Below are positions 1 to 8,383 of a DNA stretch of 18,505 nucleotides, piece after piece. Numbering within the stretch: the stretch's first letter is position 1; every line of letters begins with the position of its first letter. Origin of the DNA: JBDKUD01 sp050943315 (lineage in GTDB: Bacteria; Bacillota; Syntrophomonadia; Syntrophomonadales; Syntrophomonadaceae); contig JBMNOY010000048.1 of NCBI GenBank assembly GCA_050943315.1, positions 1 through 18,505 on the forward strand, given 5' to 3'. The translations under genes and the position numbers were made by a program. A model generated the notes under the pieces. The model was not told the origin of the DNA. It did not search any database and saw only the letters and a program-made list of their open reading frames with translations.

Positions 1-2
1 AA

Positions 3-446
3 GGCAGATATATACCTATAAGCCCTTTCCTTGAAACTGAGCTCAAAAAACAGAAGGATAAACAGGCTGAGTGGGCTAAAGTGTACGGCGAGGGATTTAA
101 CCCTCTTAACCTGGTGGTTTGTTGGCAGGACGGCCGGCCGATAGACCCGAACGAAGTTACTAAAAAATACAACCGGGTCCTGGAGAAGCTTAACCTACCA
201 AAGGAGACACGCTTCCATGACCTCAGGCATGCTCACGCTACGATGTTATTTGAGGATGGAGCTGAAGCAAAAGATGTGAGCGAGGAGCTGGGGCACTCCA
301 GCATCGTTATTACTAACGATATTTATATTAACCCAAATATTGACCGCAGAAGGGACCTGGTAAATAAATTAGATAAGAAATTTGTTACTGAAAAAGAGAA
401 ACCAAAGGGCAAAAAATATAAGGTTAAGAGGCTTTCAAAACCATGA
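3..446 (+). CDS. Tyrosine recombinase / phage-type integrase, C-terminal part (5' end outside window)
   Basis: The reading frame is open to the left edge, so only the last 147 residues of the catalytic domain are seen. Visible catalytic motifs, numbered from base 3: HDLR (His72 to Arg75), the LGH box (His98) and the nucleophile Tyr108 in NDIYINP. The first catalytic Arg must lie upstream of the window. The tail after the Tyr is Lys/Arg-rich (KEKPKGKKYKVKR), as in many integrases of Gram-positive integrative elements. The enzyme would cut and rejoin DNA at att sites through a 3'-phosphotyrosyl link. It ends about 100 bp from the 3' end of a tRNA-Lys gene, the classic place for an element integrated in a tRNA, so it probably belongs to a prophage or integrative element lying to the left. 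Whether the element is still active cannot be judged from this fragment. Confidence 0.92.
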   Translation, partial: GRYIPISPFLETELKKQKDKQAEWAKVYGEGFNPLNLVVCWQDGRPIDPNEVTKKYNRVLEKLNLPKETRFHDLRHAHATMLFEDGAEAKDVSEELGHSSIVITNDIYINPNIDRRRDLVNKLDKKFVTEKEKPKGKKYKVKRLSKP

Positions 447-468
447 CTTTAATCCATGTGAGCAAAAA

Positions 469-508
469 GTGAGCATTGGCCTTGTTCACAGTAATTATAA
501 ATGCTCAC
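469..508. repeat. 8-bp inverted repeat between integrase and tRNA
   Basis: GTGAGCAT (469-476) and ATGCTCAC (501-508) are perfect inverted copies separated by 24 nt. A further direct copy of GTGAGCA lies at 458-464. Short repeats like these beside an integrase gene and a tRNA could be arm-type or core-flanking att sites, but no second att copy is in the window, so this is only a suggestion. Confidence 0.3.
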
Positions 509-514
509 AAGAAA

Positions 515-539
515 GCCCCTCCATCTTAGAGGGGCCTTT
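515..539. terminator. Bidirectional rho-independent terminator
   Basis: GCCCCTC (515-521) pairs with GAGGGGC (529-535) around a 7-nt loop. A T-rich run follows on the plus strand (CCTTTATTCTTT) and another on the minus strand (TTTCTT). It can therefore end transcription from the integrase on one strand and from the tRNA on the other, about 12 nt past the tRNA 3' end. Confidence 0.75.
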
Positions 540-547
540 ATTCTTTA

Positions 548-623
<76 letters not shown>

Positions 624-644
624 GTATTCTTAACTGCAAGTGAT

Positions 645-673
645 ATTATAACGCGTGTTTCTAAATAAATCAA
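645..673 (-). promoter_or_regulatory. Sigma-A type promoter of tRNA-Lys
   Basis: On the minus strand TTGATT (-35, 668-673) is separated by exactly 17 nt from a perfect TATAAT (-10, 645-650). The -10 ends 21 nt before the tRNA 5' end, a good distance for a short leader. Confidence 0.75.
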
Positions 674-737
674 TATCATTTCAATGTTTTTCGTTATTGG
701 GTAGAATTGATTTGATATCCAGGTACATTTTTTGTGA

Positions 738-953
738 TTAGTCGTTCCATAGTTTATCAGCCAGTCTCTCAATCTTTTCCTTACGAAGTGCGGTATCAGC
801 TTTATCAAGAATCCAGCGATTATGGGAAAAAGCCACAGAATCGCCCTCCCTGGCGTCCCGGGGGAGGTCATTGCGGTCAACTAGTTTAACCTTTCCTTCA
901 ATTTCAATAACCCCGAATTGACCTTCAAAGCGATCTATTACACCCTTTATCAC
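738..953 (-). CDS. DUF3006 family protein
   Basis: Small soluble protein of 71 aa from the GTG at 953 (MIKGVIDRFEGQFGVIEIEG...). The open frame reaches a GTG at 974, but AGGAGG lies inside that extension, 7 nt before the GTG at 953, and the family usually begins with a sequence like MKGIIDRFEG; the shorter start is therefore preferred. DUF3006 proteins are often encoded right after ComEC-like metallo-beta-lactamase proteins, as here, where the gene follows the lipoprotein gene by 26 nt and must be cotranscribed with it. The molecular role of DUF3006 is unknown. The pairing suggests a partner or regulator of the hydrolase, which is inference. Confidence 0.85.
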   Translation of the reverse strand: MIKGVIDRFEGQFGVIEIEGKVKLVDRNDLPRDAREGDSVAFSHNRWILDKADTALRKEKIERLADKLWND

Positions 954-979
954 TTGCTTACCTCCTGTTGTCACAAACC

Positions 980-1912
980 TTAACGGTCTGTCTTGACATC
1001 TATAATTTCCCCATCGGTACTTATAACAATATTACCATTTTTATCTGTACGCAGAATTTTTATACCGGCTTTTGACAATCTGCTAAGTGTTTCCTTATGC
1101 GGGTGGCCATAGCTATTATCTTTACCGAGCATTATCACTGCGTATTCAGGTTTGACGGCCTGCAGGAAACTATAGCTTGTGCTTGAGGAACTACCATGGT
1201 GCCCGACCTTCAAGACGGTGGCCTGCAGGTTCTGGCCGCCGTTAATCATCTGCTGCTCTGACTCATCTTCAGCGTCCCCGGTTAATAAAAATGATTTTGT
1301 ACCATAAGTTATTTTTATTACTGCACTATAATTATTCAGTTCTTCATATTTCTCCGCTGCCGGAGCTATCAGGCTGCTTTGTACTCCAGGCAGGGGGAGG
1401 ACAACACCAGCCCGGGCGGTGTTTATTTTTAGGTCTTTATTATCAATTGCTTCTAAAACATCCTCAAAGCTTTTGGAGGTATGGGTTACTCTGGGCAAAT
1501 ATACGCTTTTTACCGGAAAACTATCTATTACCGTGTCCAGTCCTCCGATATGGTCGGCATGAGGATGTGTTCCTATAACTATATCCAGGCTATTTACGTT
1601 ATGTACTCTAAGGTAATCAACTACTGTTTCACCATGGTCATTATCACCCGCATCTACCAACATATTACCACCTGATGGAGACTGCACTAATATAGCATCC
1701 CCCTGCCCAACATCGATAAAATGTACCTTGAGCTCACCTGTGCCTTCAGTTGCCGGTGATTGTTGTGGCCCAGCCTGGCTCTGGTTTAAACCGTCTTGTT
1801 GGGTTGGTAGTGTTTCCTCGTTATTGAAGCTCTGATTATAACTTGCACATCCGGTTGGCATTAATACAAGGAGTAATAATAGAACTAAGGCAGTAAATTT
1901 TTTAGTAAGCAT
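980..1912 (-). CDS. ComEC/Rec2-like metallo-beta-lactamase domain lipoprotein
   Basis: 310 aa. The N terminus is a lipoprotein signal: MLTKK, a Leu/Val-rich core, then PTGC with Cys22 as the predicted lipidated residue, so the enzyme is anchored outside the membrane. A low-complexity Gln/Ser/Thr linker (about residues 25-60) leads to a metallo-beta-lactamase fold: FIDVGQGDA near 65, the metal motif THPHADH (His116, His118, Asp120, His121), TGDAED with Asp213, VGHHGSS (His238/239), and YGHPH near 269-272. This matches the free-standing soluble form of the ComEC C-terminal domain, which is thought to act on nucleic acid or phosphoester substrates; the true substrate is unknown. The start ATG has GGGAGG 6-7 nt upstream. 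It is divergent from the MFS gene and followed by the DUF3006 gene. Full ComEC channel segments are absent, so this is not a DNA-uptake channel by itself. Confidence 0.9.
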   Translation of the reverse strand: MLTKKFTALVLLLLLVLMPTGCASYNQSFNNEETLPTQQDGLNQSQAGPQQSPATEGTGELKVHFIDVGQGDAILVQSPSGGNMLVDAGDNDHGETVVDYLRVHNVNSLDIVIGTHPHADHIGGLDTVIDSFPVKSVYLPRVTHTSKSFEDVLEAIDNKDLKINTARAGVVLPLPGVQSSLIAPAAEKYEELNNYSAVIKITYGTKSFLLTGDAEDESEQQMINGGQNLQATVLKVGHHGSSSSTSYSFLQAVKPEYAVIMLGKDNSYGHPHKETLSRLSKAGIKILRTDKNGNIVISTDGEIIDVKTDR

Positions 1913-1957
1913 GTTTTACCTCCCGATTTCATAATTGAATTGGTATCTGACAATAAT

Positions 1958-1986
1958 TTTTATATACTTATATGTAGTTATATAAT
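1958..1986 (+). promoter_or_regulatory. Possible promoter of the MFS gene
   Basis: A perfect TATAAT (1981-1986) lies 17 nt after a weak -35, TTTTAT (1958-1963). It would give a leader of about 50 nt. The 133-bp divergent intergenic region is very AT-rich, so chance matches are expected. Confidence 0.3.
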
Positions 1987-2045
1987 ATTTTCGGCTCTAT
2001 AAATTAAAGCAAATCAGTTCACAGCATTAGTAGGAGGATTATATA

Positions 2046-3449
2046 GTGCAAGATATTCAAAATCGTGAAAAAATAGCTTTGTTAGTAGTAATGGCTACTT
2101 CCTTTATAACCCCCTTTAGCGGCAGTGCCATTAATCTGGCTCTGCCTACCATCGGCAAAGAGCTAAATGCTGGTGCTTTGATGGTAAGCTGGGTGGTCAC
2201 CAGTTTTCTGCTCACTTCTGCCGCTTTTTTGCTTCCCCTGGGAAGAATTGCCGATATTATTGGTAGGCGCCGCATCTACCTGGGCGGAATTATTCTTTTT
2301 GCCCTGACTTCTTTCTTCTGCAGCCTGGCACAATCTATATACTGGCTTATAGCCTTTAGAACCCTGAACGGTATTGCCAGTGCGATGATCTTTGGTACTG
2401 GTATGGCTATCCTGACCGCTGTTTACCCTCCGCAAAAGCGTGGCTCTGCCCTGGGGTGGTCAGTATTTAGCACTTATACAGGTTTATCCCTGGGACCCGT
2501 CCTGGGCGGATTTCTCAATCATTACTTGGGTTGGAGGAGCATATTTATCCTTATAAGCCTAATAGCTGCAGCTGCTGCTGTCATTACCGCCTGGAAACTG
2601 GTTGGCGAGTGGGTTGGAGCAGCAGGCGAACGCTTCGATTGGGCCGGTAGTTCTCTATATGTACTGGGTTTATTAGCCTTTCTTTATGGTTTGTCATCCA
2701 TTGCCGACTCTCCCTGGTCAAAGTACATAGCGCTGGCTGGAGCTGTGTTGATTATATTATTTGGCCTTTTTGAACTCAGGCAAAAGTATCCCGTTATTCA
2801 ACTGCAAATGTTTGTACACAACTCCGGTTTTACCTATTCTAATCTGGCCGCCATGATTAACTACAGTGCCACCTTTTCTATTTCATTTATAATGTCCCTT
2901 TATCTGCAAATTGTTCTTGGCTTTAATTCCTCCACAGCCGGACTGATTCTGCTTTCGCAACCGGTTGTAATGGCCATTTTTTCACCTCTGGCAGGTATTT
3001 TATCCGACCGCATAGAACCCCGAATTGTAGCTTCTACAGGAATGGCTTTGAATAGCCTGGGATTGTTTTTCTTTATCTTTCTTACCCAAAATACACCGCT
3101 TTATCTCATTATTGTTAACTTATTAATAATAGGTCTGGGATTCGCCTTATTTACATCACCTAATAGTAATGCGATCATGTCTTCAGTAGAAAAGCGGTAT
3201 TACGGAATAGCCTCATCGGCAATGGGTACCATGCGGCTGGTGGGGCAGGCTTTTAGTATGGCTATCGTAACCCTGATTATGTCCATTTTTATTGGCCATG
3301 TTAAACTAACCCCGGCATCAGCGGGTATGTTCATACAAAGCTCACGTGTAGCCTTTACCGTGTTTACCGTACTATGTATCATTGGAATCTTTACTTCTCT
3401 GGCCAGGGGTAATATTCATTCCCATAGTCCTGAAAAGCAGGGAGCGTAG
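2046..3449 (+). CDS. MFS transporter, DHA2 (drug:H+ antiporter-2) type
   Basis: 467 aa, strongly hydrophobic throughout and of the length expected for a 14-helix DHA2 exporter. Visible family signs are motif A between helices 2 and 3 (GRIADIIGRRR, residues 66-76), motif C (GLSLGPVLGG, about 146-155) followed by the typical GWRSIFIL, and a second-half repeat with GILSDRIEPR. DHA2 proteins use the proton gradient to expel drugs, dyes or metabolites; the substrate cannot be read from sequence. It starts at a GTG with AGGAGG 8 nt upstream. It is a lone gene: divergent from the lipoprotein, convergent with mscS with only 6 nt between stops, and no TetR- or MarR-type regulator sits beside it. Confidence 0.9.
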   Translation: MQDIQNREKIALLVVMATSFITPFSGSAINLALPTIGKELNAGALMVSWVVTSFLLTSAAFLLPLGRIADIIGRRRIYLGGIILFALTSFFCSLAQSIYWLIAFRTLNGIASAMIFGTGMAILTAVYPPQKRGSALGWSVFSTYTGLSLGPVLGGFLNHYLGWRSIFILISLIAAAAAVITAWKLVGEWVGAAGERFDWAGSSLYVLGLLAFLYGLSSIADSPWSKYIALAGAVLIILFGLFELRQKYPVIQLQMFVHNSGFTYSNLAAMINYSATFSISFIMSLYLQIVLGFNSSTAGLILLSQPVVMAIFSPLAGILSDRIEPRIVASTGMALNSLGLFFFIFLTQNTPLYLIIVNLLIIGLGFALFTSPNSNAIMSSVEKRYYGIASSAMGTMRLVGQAFSMAIVTLIMSIFIGHVKLTPASAGMFIQSSRVAFTVFTVLCIIGIFTSLARGNIHSHSPEKQGA

Positions 3450-3455
3450 GTGTTC

Positions 3456-4550
3456 TCAGCCTTGCTCAAATTTATCCGCACTGTTTTCAATATATATGCT
3501 TCGGGTGGGAAAGGCTAGTGATACTCCCTCGGACTCTAAAATATTCATTATTTTAAGGTTTATGTCTTCTTTAACTGCCAGGTGTTCCTCCCAACCAGTT
3601 TCTTTGGTAAAGAAATAAATTAAGACATCCAAACTACTGTCGCTGAACTTATCAAAACATACCATTATGGTGTCCTCATGCACCTCAGGGTGTGCTTGTA
3701 GCATCTCCCGTATTGCACCTATACACTTTTTTAACTTCTCACTGGATGTATCATAGGTAAGCCCCAGGGAAAAATTAATGCGGCGCTTTCCCATCTTGGA
3801 CCAGTTGGTAATAGCCTCATTAACCAGGGTAGAGTTGGGGACTGTCACCACAGCTTGGGCAAACGTCTTTATCCGGGTACTGCGAAAGGAGATATTTTCT
3901 ACCGTTCCCTCAATTCTGGATGTAGATATCCAGTCACCCAATGTGAATGGCTTATCCATTATAATTACCATACCTCCAAACAGATTCGCTAGGGTATCTT
4001 TGGCAGCTAATGCGAACGCCAGACCACCCAGTCCCAGACCAGCAATAAGCCCGCTTATGTTATAATCCCATTCCTGAGCAACTATACATATGGCCAGAGC
4101 CACTATTATGAACCTGATTACCTTGGAAGCAAAATGTATTAGTATGGGATCAATATTGAGTTTTTCCTGAAATTCATCTGTTAACAGAACCTTTTCTTCT
4201 ACCAGGGCATATAATCCCCAGGCCAATAAAATAATAATAGCGGTTCTTAACAAATCAAGCAGTAATAGATCCTGTGGCTTCTGAACAGCTAAATAGCTCA
4301 GGGAAGCATATACTCCCAATACTAATATGAATACCCCCACAGGTCTTTTAAACGCCACGGCAACCCGGGAGTAAAAGCCAATGTTAGCTTTTTGGAAGAC
4401 GCGCAGTACCGCATTAAAAATATATCGGGAATATATTTTTTGTAATAGGTAGAATGCCAATAGTATAAGCAATGCCACACCCAGACGTTGTAGTGATGGA
4501 TGAATGCCTAACTGTATAGGCTGCCTGATCCACGCTGCAAATATTTCCAT
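3456..4550 (-). CDS. Small-conductance mechanosensitive channel (MscS family)
   Basis: 364 aa from the ATG at 4550. The open frame reaches an ATG at 4562, but that codon is part of the sequence ATGGAGG that serves as SD for the 4550 start, 5-6 nt away. There are about five hydrophobic segments. The last is the Gly/Ala pore helix SGLIAGLGLGGLAFALAAKDTLANLFGG, which is shown here only to mark the conserved MscS signature near residues 165-192. It is followed by the beta domain (DKPFTLGDWISTSRIEGTVENI) and a C-terminal alpha/beta domain. Channels of this type open under membrane tension and release solutes after osmotic downshock. Three extra N-terminal helices make it larger than E. coli MscS (286 aa). 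A terminator separates it from fusA2 upstream, so it probably has its own promoter, which I could not identify. Confidence 0.92.
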   Translation of the reverse strand: MEIFAAWIRQPIQLGIHPSLQRLGVALLILLAFYLLQKIYSRYIFNAVLRVFQKANIGFYSRVAVAFKRPVGVFILVLGVYASLSYLAVQKPQDLLLLDLLRTAIIILLAWGLYALVEEKVLLTDEFQEKLNIDPILIHFASKVIRFIIVALAICIVAQEWDYNISGLIAGLGLGGLAFALAAKDTLANLFGGMVIIMDKPFTLGDWISTSRIEGTVENISFRSTRIKTFAQAVVTVPNSTLVNEAITNWSKMGKRRINFSLGLTYDTSSEKLKKCIGAIREMLQAHPEVHEDTIMVCFDKFSDSSLDVLIYFFTKETGWEEHLAVKEDINLKIMNILESEGVSLAFPTRSIYIENSADKFEQG

Positions 4551-4570
4551 AGTAACCTCCATAAGTATTT

Positions 4571-4592
4571 AAAAGGAGGGCTCCCGCCCTCC
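4571..4592 (-). terminator. Rho-independent terminator after fusA2
   Basis: On the minus strand GGAGGGC (4592-4586) and GCCCTCC (4581-4575) form a perfect 7-bp GC-rich stem with a 4-nt loop, followed by TTTTAAAT. It starts 12 nt after the fusA2 stop codon. Confidence 0.88.
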
Positions 4593-4604
4593 CCATTTTC
4601 TATG

Positions 4605-6647
4605 CTATTTTTCTTCTTTTTCCTGTTTGGCTTTCTCTATAATCTTTTCCGCGTTTTGCGCCGGAACCTCCTCATAGTGGGAGAACTCCATTTTAAATTT
4701 ACCCCGTCCCTGGGTCATTGATTTAAGATCAATAGTATATCTAGCCATTTCTCCCAGAGGAACCTGAGCCTTAATTACCTGTTTTTTGCCGGCTGGTTCC
4801 ATACCCTGGACACGGCCCCGTTTACTATTAAGGTCTCCGATAATATCGCCCATGTAAGCATCCGGAACCTCTATCTCAACATTATATATAGGCTCCAGCA
4901 ATACCGGCTTGGCTGTTTCCATTCCTTTTTTAAATGCCAACCGAGCGGCCATTTTAAATGCCATCTCTGATGAATCAACCGAGTGATAAGAACCATCATA
5001 AAGGGTGGCTTTTATATTGGTAACCGGATAGCCTGCCAGTACGCCCTCTTCCATGGCCTCTACCAAGCCTTTTTCAACTGCCGGGAAGAAGTTACGGGGA
5101 ACGGATCCGCCAAACACATTCTCGGCAAACTCAAAGTTACTTTCAGGGTTAGGCTCAAACTTTATCCATACGTGGCCATATTGTCCATGACCACCGCTCT
5201 GTTTTTTGTGTTTACCTTCTACCTCAACGGTAGCCCGGATAGTTTCCCGATAAGGAATCTTCATTTCTTTGGTTGTTACATCAACGCCAAATTTCCTGGC
5301 CAGTTTTTCCATTATTATGTCCATATGGGTGTCACCCATACTCTTAACAATGGTTTGCTTGGTTTCAACATTTTTATCCACTTTTATGGTGGGGTCTTCT
5401 TCCATAAGCTTCTGGATAGCACCGCTGAGTTTGTCCTCATCGCCCTTGCTCTTGGGTTCGATAGCCATATTCAAAGTTGGTTCGGGGAAATCAATAGAAT
5501 CAAGGACCACCCCGGCCGCTTTGGTAGTTAAAGTATCACCGGTAGTGGTTACGGAAAGCTTGGCCAATGCACCAATATCCCCGGCATTAAGTTCTTGTAC
5601 GGAGCTTTGTTCTTTACCAGTCATTACCAGAGGCTGGGATATCTTTTCATCCTTTTCTTTGCTGGAATTATATACAACGCTATCCGCCTTTAGTTTCCCG
5701 GTAAAGATTCTAAACATAGTCAAACGGCCGATATAGGGATCTGCTATGGTTTTAAATACCTGGGCTACCAGGGGTTCGCTCTGAATGTCTTTACCCTCTA
5801 CTAGAGGATTATGTTCGGGGCTGGCCATGCAGTCAACTATAAAATCCATGACCGGTTGAATGCCCATATTATTCAGTGCGGAACCGCAAAATACAAAAAC
5901 TGCCGAGCCATTACAGGCGGCCTCTTTAATTCCCTTAAGGACTTCATCGTCAGTAAGCTCTTCGCCTTCCAGATACTTGGCTAATAATTCATCATCTGCT
6001 TCCGCTGCGGCTTCAATAAGTTGTTCCTTATAAGTTTCCACATCATCCATCATATCAGCGGGAATATCCGCAACCGTTACCTTACCAGTCCCCTTTTCAA
6101 AAAGGAATGCCTTCATTTTAATTAAATCAACTACACCCTTGAAGTTATCCTCGGAACCTATCGGCAACTGAACCGGGACAATATTATCAGCAAAAGTATC
6201 CTTCATTTCATTGATAACTTTATAAAAATCCGCATTTTCACGGTCAATCTTGTTTACAAAAGCTATCTTGGGTATAGACCCGCTAGCTTCCCAAATAATT
6301 TCTGTTTGTACCTCAACACCTGCGGTTGCTGAAAACAATACCATCATGGAATCTGCCGCCTTCAAGGCTCCTACCACTTCAAAGTAAAAATCAGCATAAC
6401 CAGGTGTATCCAACAGATTTATTTTATGATCTCTGTATTCGCAGGGAACCAGAGAAGTACTAATGGTAATCTTTCTCTTTATTTCCTCGGGGTAAAAATC
6501 GGCCACGGTGTTGCCATCATCAACTTTTCCCAGTCTTTTGGTGGCCCCTGTTTCGAATAACATTGCTTCTACCAGTGAGGTCTTTCCGGTACCTCCATGG
6601 CCTACAACAGCAATATTACGAATTTTACTACTAGGGTAAACCTTCAT
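4605..6647 (-). CDS. fusA2: EF-G-like translational GTPase (EF-G2/FusA2 type)
   Basis: 680 aa, five-domain EF-G architecture. G1 is GHGGTGKT (residues 16-23), not the GHIDHGKT of canonical EF-G. Switch I is short with KRKITIST near 58-64. G3 is DTPGY (80-84), with Tyr in the position of the GTPase-activating His of DTPGH. G4 is NKID (132-135). Domain IV and V motifs follow (SGGHGQYGHVWIKFEP; PLGEMARYTIDLKSMTQGRGKF). These changes mark the paralogue family found in many Bacteria besides the true fusA; its members bind ribosomes and GTP, but their role is not settled. No rpsL, rpsG or tuf genes are near, which also separates it from the str-operon fusA. SD AGGAGG lies 7 nt before the ATG, a terminator follows, and a candidate promoter lies upstream. 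Confidence 0.9.
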   Translation of the reverse strand: MKVYPSSKIRNIAVVGHGGTGKTSLVEAMLFETGATKRLGKVDDGNTVADFYPEEIKRKITISTSLVPCEYRDHKINLLDTPGYADFYFEVVGALKAADSMMVLFSATAGVEVQTEIIWEASGSIPKIAFVNKIDRENADFYKVINEMKDTFADNIVPVQLPIGSEDNFKGVVDLIKMKAFLFEKGTGKVTVADIPADMMDDVETYKEQLIEAAAEADDELLAKYLEGEELTDDEVLKGIKEAACNGSAVFVFCGSALNNMGIQPVMDFIVDCMASPEHNPLVEGKDIQSEPLVAQVFKTIADPYIGRLTMFRIFTGKLKADSVVYNSSKEKDEKISQPLVMTGKEQSSVQELNAGDIGALAKLSVTTTGDTLTTKAAGVVLDSIDFPEPTLNMAIEPKSKGDEDKLSGAIQKLMEEDPTIKVDKNVETKQTIVKSMGDTHMDIIMEKLARKFGVDVTTKEMKIPYRETIRATVEVEGKHKKQSGGHGQYGHVWIKFEPNPESNFEFAENVFGGSVPRNFFPAVEKGLVEAMEEGVLAGYPVTNIKATLYDGSYHSVDSSEMAFKMAARLAFKKGMETAKPVLLEPIYNVEIEVPDAYMGDIIGDLNSKRGRVQGMEPAGKKQVIKAQVPLGEMARYTIDLKSMTQGRGKFKMEFSHYEEVPAQNAEKIIEKAKQEKEEK

Positions 6648-6696
6648 TAAACAACCTCCTCAATATATACTGACTGACCTATTAATAGCTGTAAAA

Positions 6697-6725
6697 ATCG
6701 TACTATATATTTACCAAACTATCAA
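6697..6725 (-). promoter_or_regulatory. Possible promoter of fusA2
   Basis: On the minus strand TTGATA (6720-6725), a 17-nt spacer and TACGAT (6697-6702). It lies in the 107-bp gap upstream of fusA2. AT-rich surroundings make it tentative. Confidence 0.35.
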
Positions 6726-6754
6726 AATTTTTTTATCAAAAACTCAGTTATAAT

Positions 6755-7012
6755 TTAGTCCCGCCTAATCATGAAAAAAATCCAATATAATAGTAGAGCC
6801 GCTACTATAAACAGAATAAACTGATAAAATATGATACCCTTAAAAGCATCCATGATTAATGTAAATACTATTCCCAGGCACAGGGGAAAAAGCACTGTTT
6901 GCGAAAAAGGTTTCTCAGGGTAATCGGGATTGTTTCTCTTCTTCTTGAAATAGGATAGGTTTAATATCACAAAAAAAACTACAGTGTTAATTAGCAAGCT
7001 AACAAAAATCAT
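6755..7012 (-). CDS. Small membrane protein of unknown function (85 aa)
   Basis: Not recognised as a named family. It has three hydrophobic segments (about residues 2-20, 40-58 and 62-81) with a positively charged loop after the first (KKKRNN) and an RRD tail; by the positive-inside rule the first loop and the C terminus would be cytoplasmic. The ATG lies 11 nt after the surE stop, with GAAGG about 7 nt upstream of it, so it is read as the last gene of the lepB-surE run. The reading frame is supported by position and SD rather than by a recognised domain. Confidence 0.7.
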   Translation of the reverse strand: MIFVSLLINTVVFFVILNLSYFKKKRNNPDYPEKPFSQTVLFPLCLGIVFTLIMDAFKGIIFYQFILFIVAALLLYWIFFMIRRD

Positions 7013-7023
7013 TGTCTGCCTTC

Positions 7024-7824
7024 TTAAAACGAATCAAGATCTCTAGCCAGATTTTCATTCTCCAGGTATCCGGCAAAGAAATGCTTGTATTCTTCAATAA
7101 GCTTATAGTCAGTTAAATCAAGATGTATCGGTGTGAGGCTAATATACCCCTGTTGAACCGCATATACATCGCTGTCCGGCTTTTGTTCTTCTTCCTGTAT
7201 TCCCCCTCCTAACCAGTAAAAGGTGTTGCCCCGGGGATCCTTGTATTCCTCAAATAGGTTATCGTAATTGCGCACACCCAGGCTGGCAATCCGGATTCCC
7301 TTAATATCATAGGGATTAAGAGAAGGAACATTAATGTTTAATAATGTCTCCTTTTCCATGCCCTTTTCTAGCACCATCTTAACCATTTGTTTAGTAAATT
7401 TGGCCGTAAAATCAAAGTTCATATCCTTTGCATACGAGTCATAAGAGACTGCCAGCGCCGGGTAACCCATCATAACAGCTTCAGCTGCAGCCGATACCGT
7501 ACCTGAGTATACTACATCCGAACCCAGGTTGGGACCATGATTGATACCTGATACTACCAGGTCAATGTTCTCTGTAATCAACCGGCTCAGGGCCAGTTTG
7601 ACACAATCCACGGGAGTGCCGCCCACTACCCACCCTGCCCTGACTCCGGGCAATTGGACCGGGGCTACCTTAATCGGTTCAAAAACAGTAATGGAATGTC
7701 CTGTGCCGCTGCGTTCCCGGTCGGGGGCGACAACATACAGTTCCGCCAGTGAATTCAGTTCATTTATTAGAGCATGAATTCCCCGTGCATTAATGCCATC
7801 GTCATTGGTCAACAGGATTCTCAT
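7024..7824 (-). CDS. surE: 5'/3'-nucleotidase SurE (survival protein)
   Basis: 266 aa, full family length. The metal site is complete: Asp8, Asp9, Ser39 and Asn95 in the motifs LLTNDDG, RERSGTGHS and SGINHGPNLG. TPVDCVKLAL and YSGTVSAAAEA are also conserved. SurE removes phosphate from nucleoside 5'- and 3'-monophosphates, and some members cleave short polyphosphate; it is cytosolic and divalent-metal dependent. The start ATG overlaps the lepB stop in an ATGA, so translation is coupled; the SD GGAGG lies inside the end of lepB. In E. coli surE sits near pcm and rpoS; here it is instead linked to signal peptidase. Confidence 0.96.
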   Translation of the reverse strand: MRILLTNDDGINARGIHALINELNSLAELYVVAPDRERSGTGHSITVFEPIKVAPVQLPGVRAGWVVGGTPVDCVKLALSRLITENIDLVVSGINHGPNLGSDVVYSGTVSAAAEAVMMGYPALAVSYDSYAKDMNFDFTAKFTKQMVKMVLEKGMEKETLLNINVPSLNPYDIKGIRIASLGVRNYDNLFEEYKDPRGNTFYWLGGGIQEEEQKPDSDVYAVQQGYISLTPIHLDLTDYKLIEEYKHFFAGYLENENLARDLDSF

Positions 7825-8366
7825 TCAAAGGAAACCTCCCGCTTCAAATCTGTTATGTCTTTGATAGGCCAGTATATTATAAAGGCTTTCCCTATTACAC
7901 GGTCCCGGGTTAACCAGGCATTCCATAAATGGCTGTCAAAACTACGATTTCTGTTATCACCCAGCATGAACAGACAGCCTTCGGGAACAACTACAGGGCC
8001 AAATTCATAATTTGGCGCTTCAGTCACATAGGGCTCTACAAGTGCCTTCCCATTTATGTATACTTTGCCTTCTTTCACTTCCACAGTCTCTCCGGGAAGA
8101 CCAATAACCCTTTTGATAAACTGATCCTTCGAATTTAGAACTTCCGGGGGATCAAAAACTGCTATATCACCCCGTTGGGGTTCCTTAAAGTAATAAATAA
8201 ACTTATTCACCATCACCCGGTCCTGCAATTGCAAGGTCGGAAGCATGGAACCACTGGGAATGATTCTTCCTTCAATGATAAATGTTCTTAAAATCATAGC
8301 TAATATGAAAGCTATGACCACAATAGATACCATTTCCTTTAGAAACTCTCTAAGATCCTTGCTCAT
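7821..8366 (-). CDS. lepB: Type I signal peptidase
   Basis: 181 aa, the short Gram-positive (SipS-like) form with a single N-terminal membrane anchor (about residues 12-30). The catalytic Ser40 lies in PSGSMLPT and the general-base Lys85 in KRVIGLPGE; GDNRNRSFDSH is box E, where His replaces the usual Arg after Ser. The enzyme cuts signal peptides from exported preproteins on the outer face of the membrane. GGAAG precedes the ATG at about 7 nt. It follows the ypmA-like gene by 17 nt and overlaps surE by 4 nt. Confidence 0.96.
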   Translation of the reverse strand: MSKDLREFLKEMVSIVVIAFILAMILRTFIIEGRIIPSGSMLPTLQLQDRVMVNKFIYYFKEPQRGDIAVFDPPEVLNSKDQFIKRVIGLPGETVEVKEGKVYINGKALVEPYVTEAPNYEFGPVVVPEGCLFMLGDNRNRSFDSHLWNAWLTRDRVIGKAFIIYWPIKDITDLKREVSFE

Positions 8367-8383
8367 AATTCGCTTCCTAATCC

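Noticed and set aside
980..1912. Full ComEC DNA-uptake channel
   Set aside because: The protein is a lipoprotein with only the hydrolase domain; the channel-forming membrane region is absent.
4983..5531. 182-codon open frame on the plus strand
   Set aside because: It is antisense to fusA2, whose domains are continuous and clear; no SD or recognisable domain supports the plus-strand frame.
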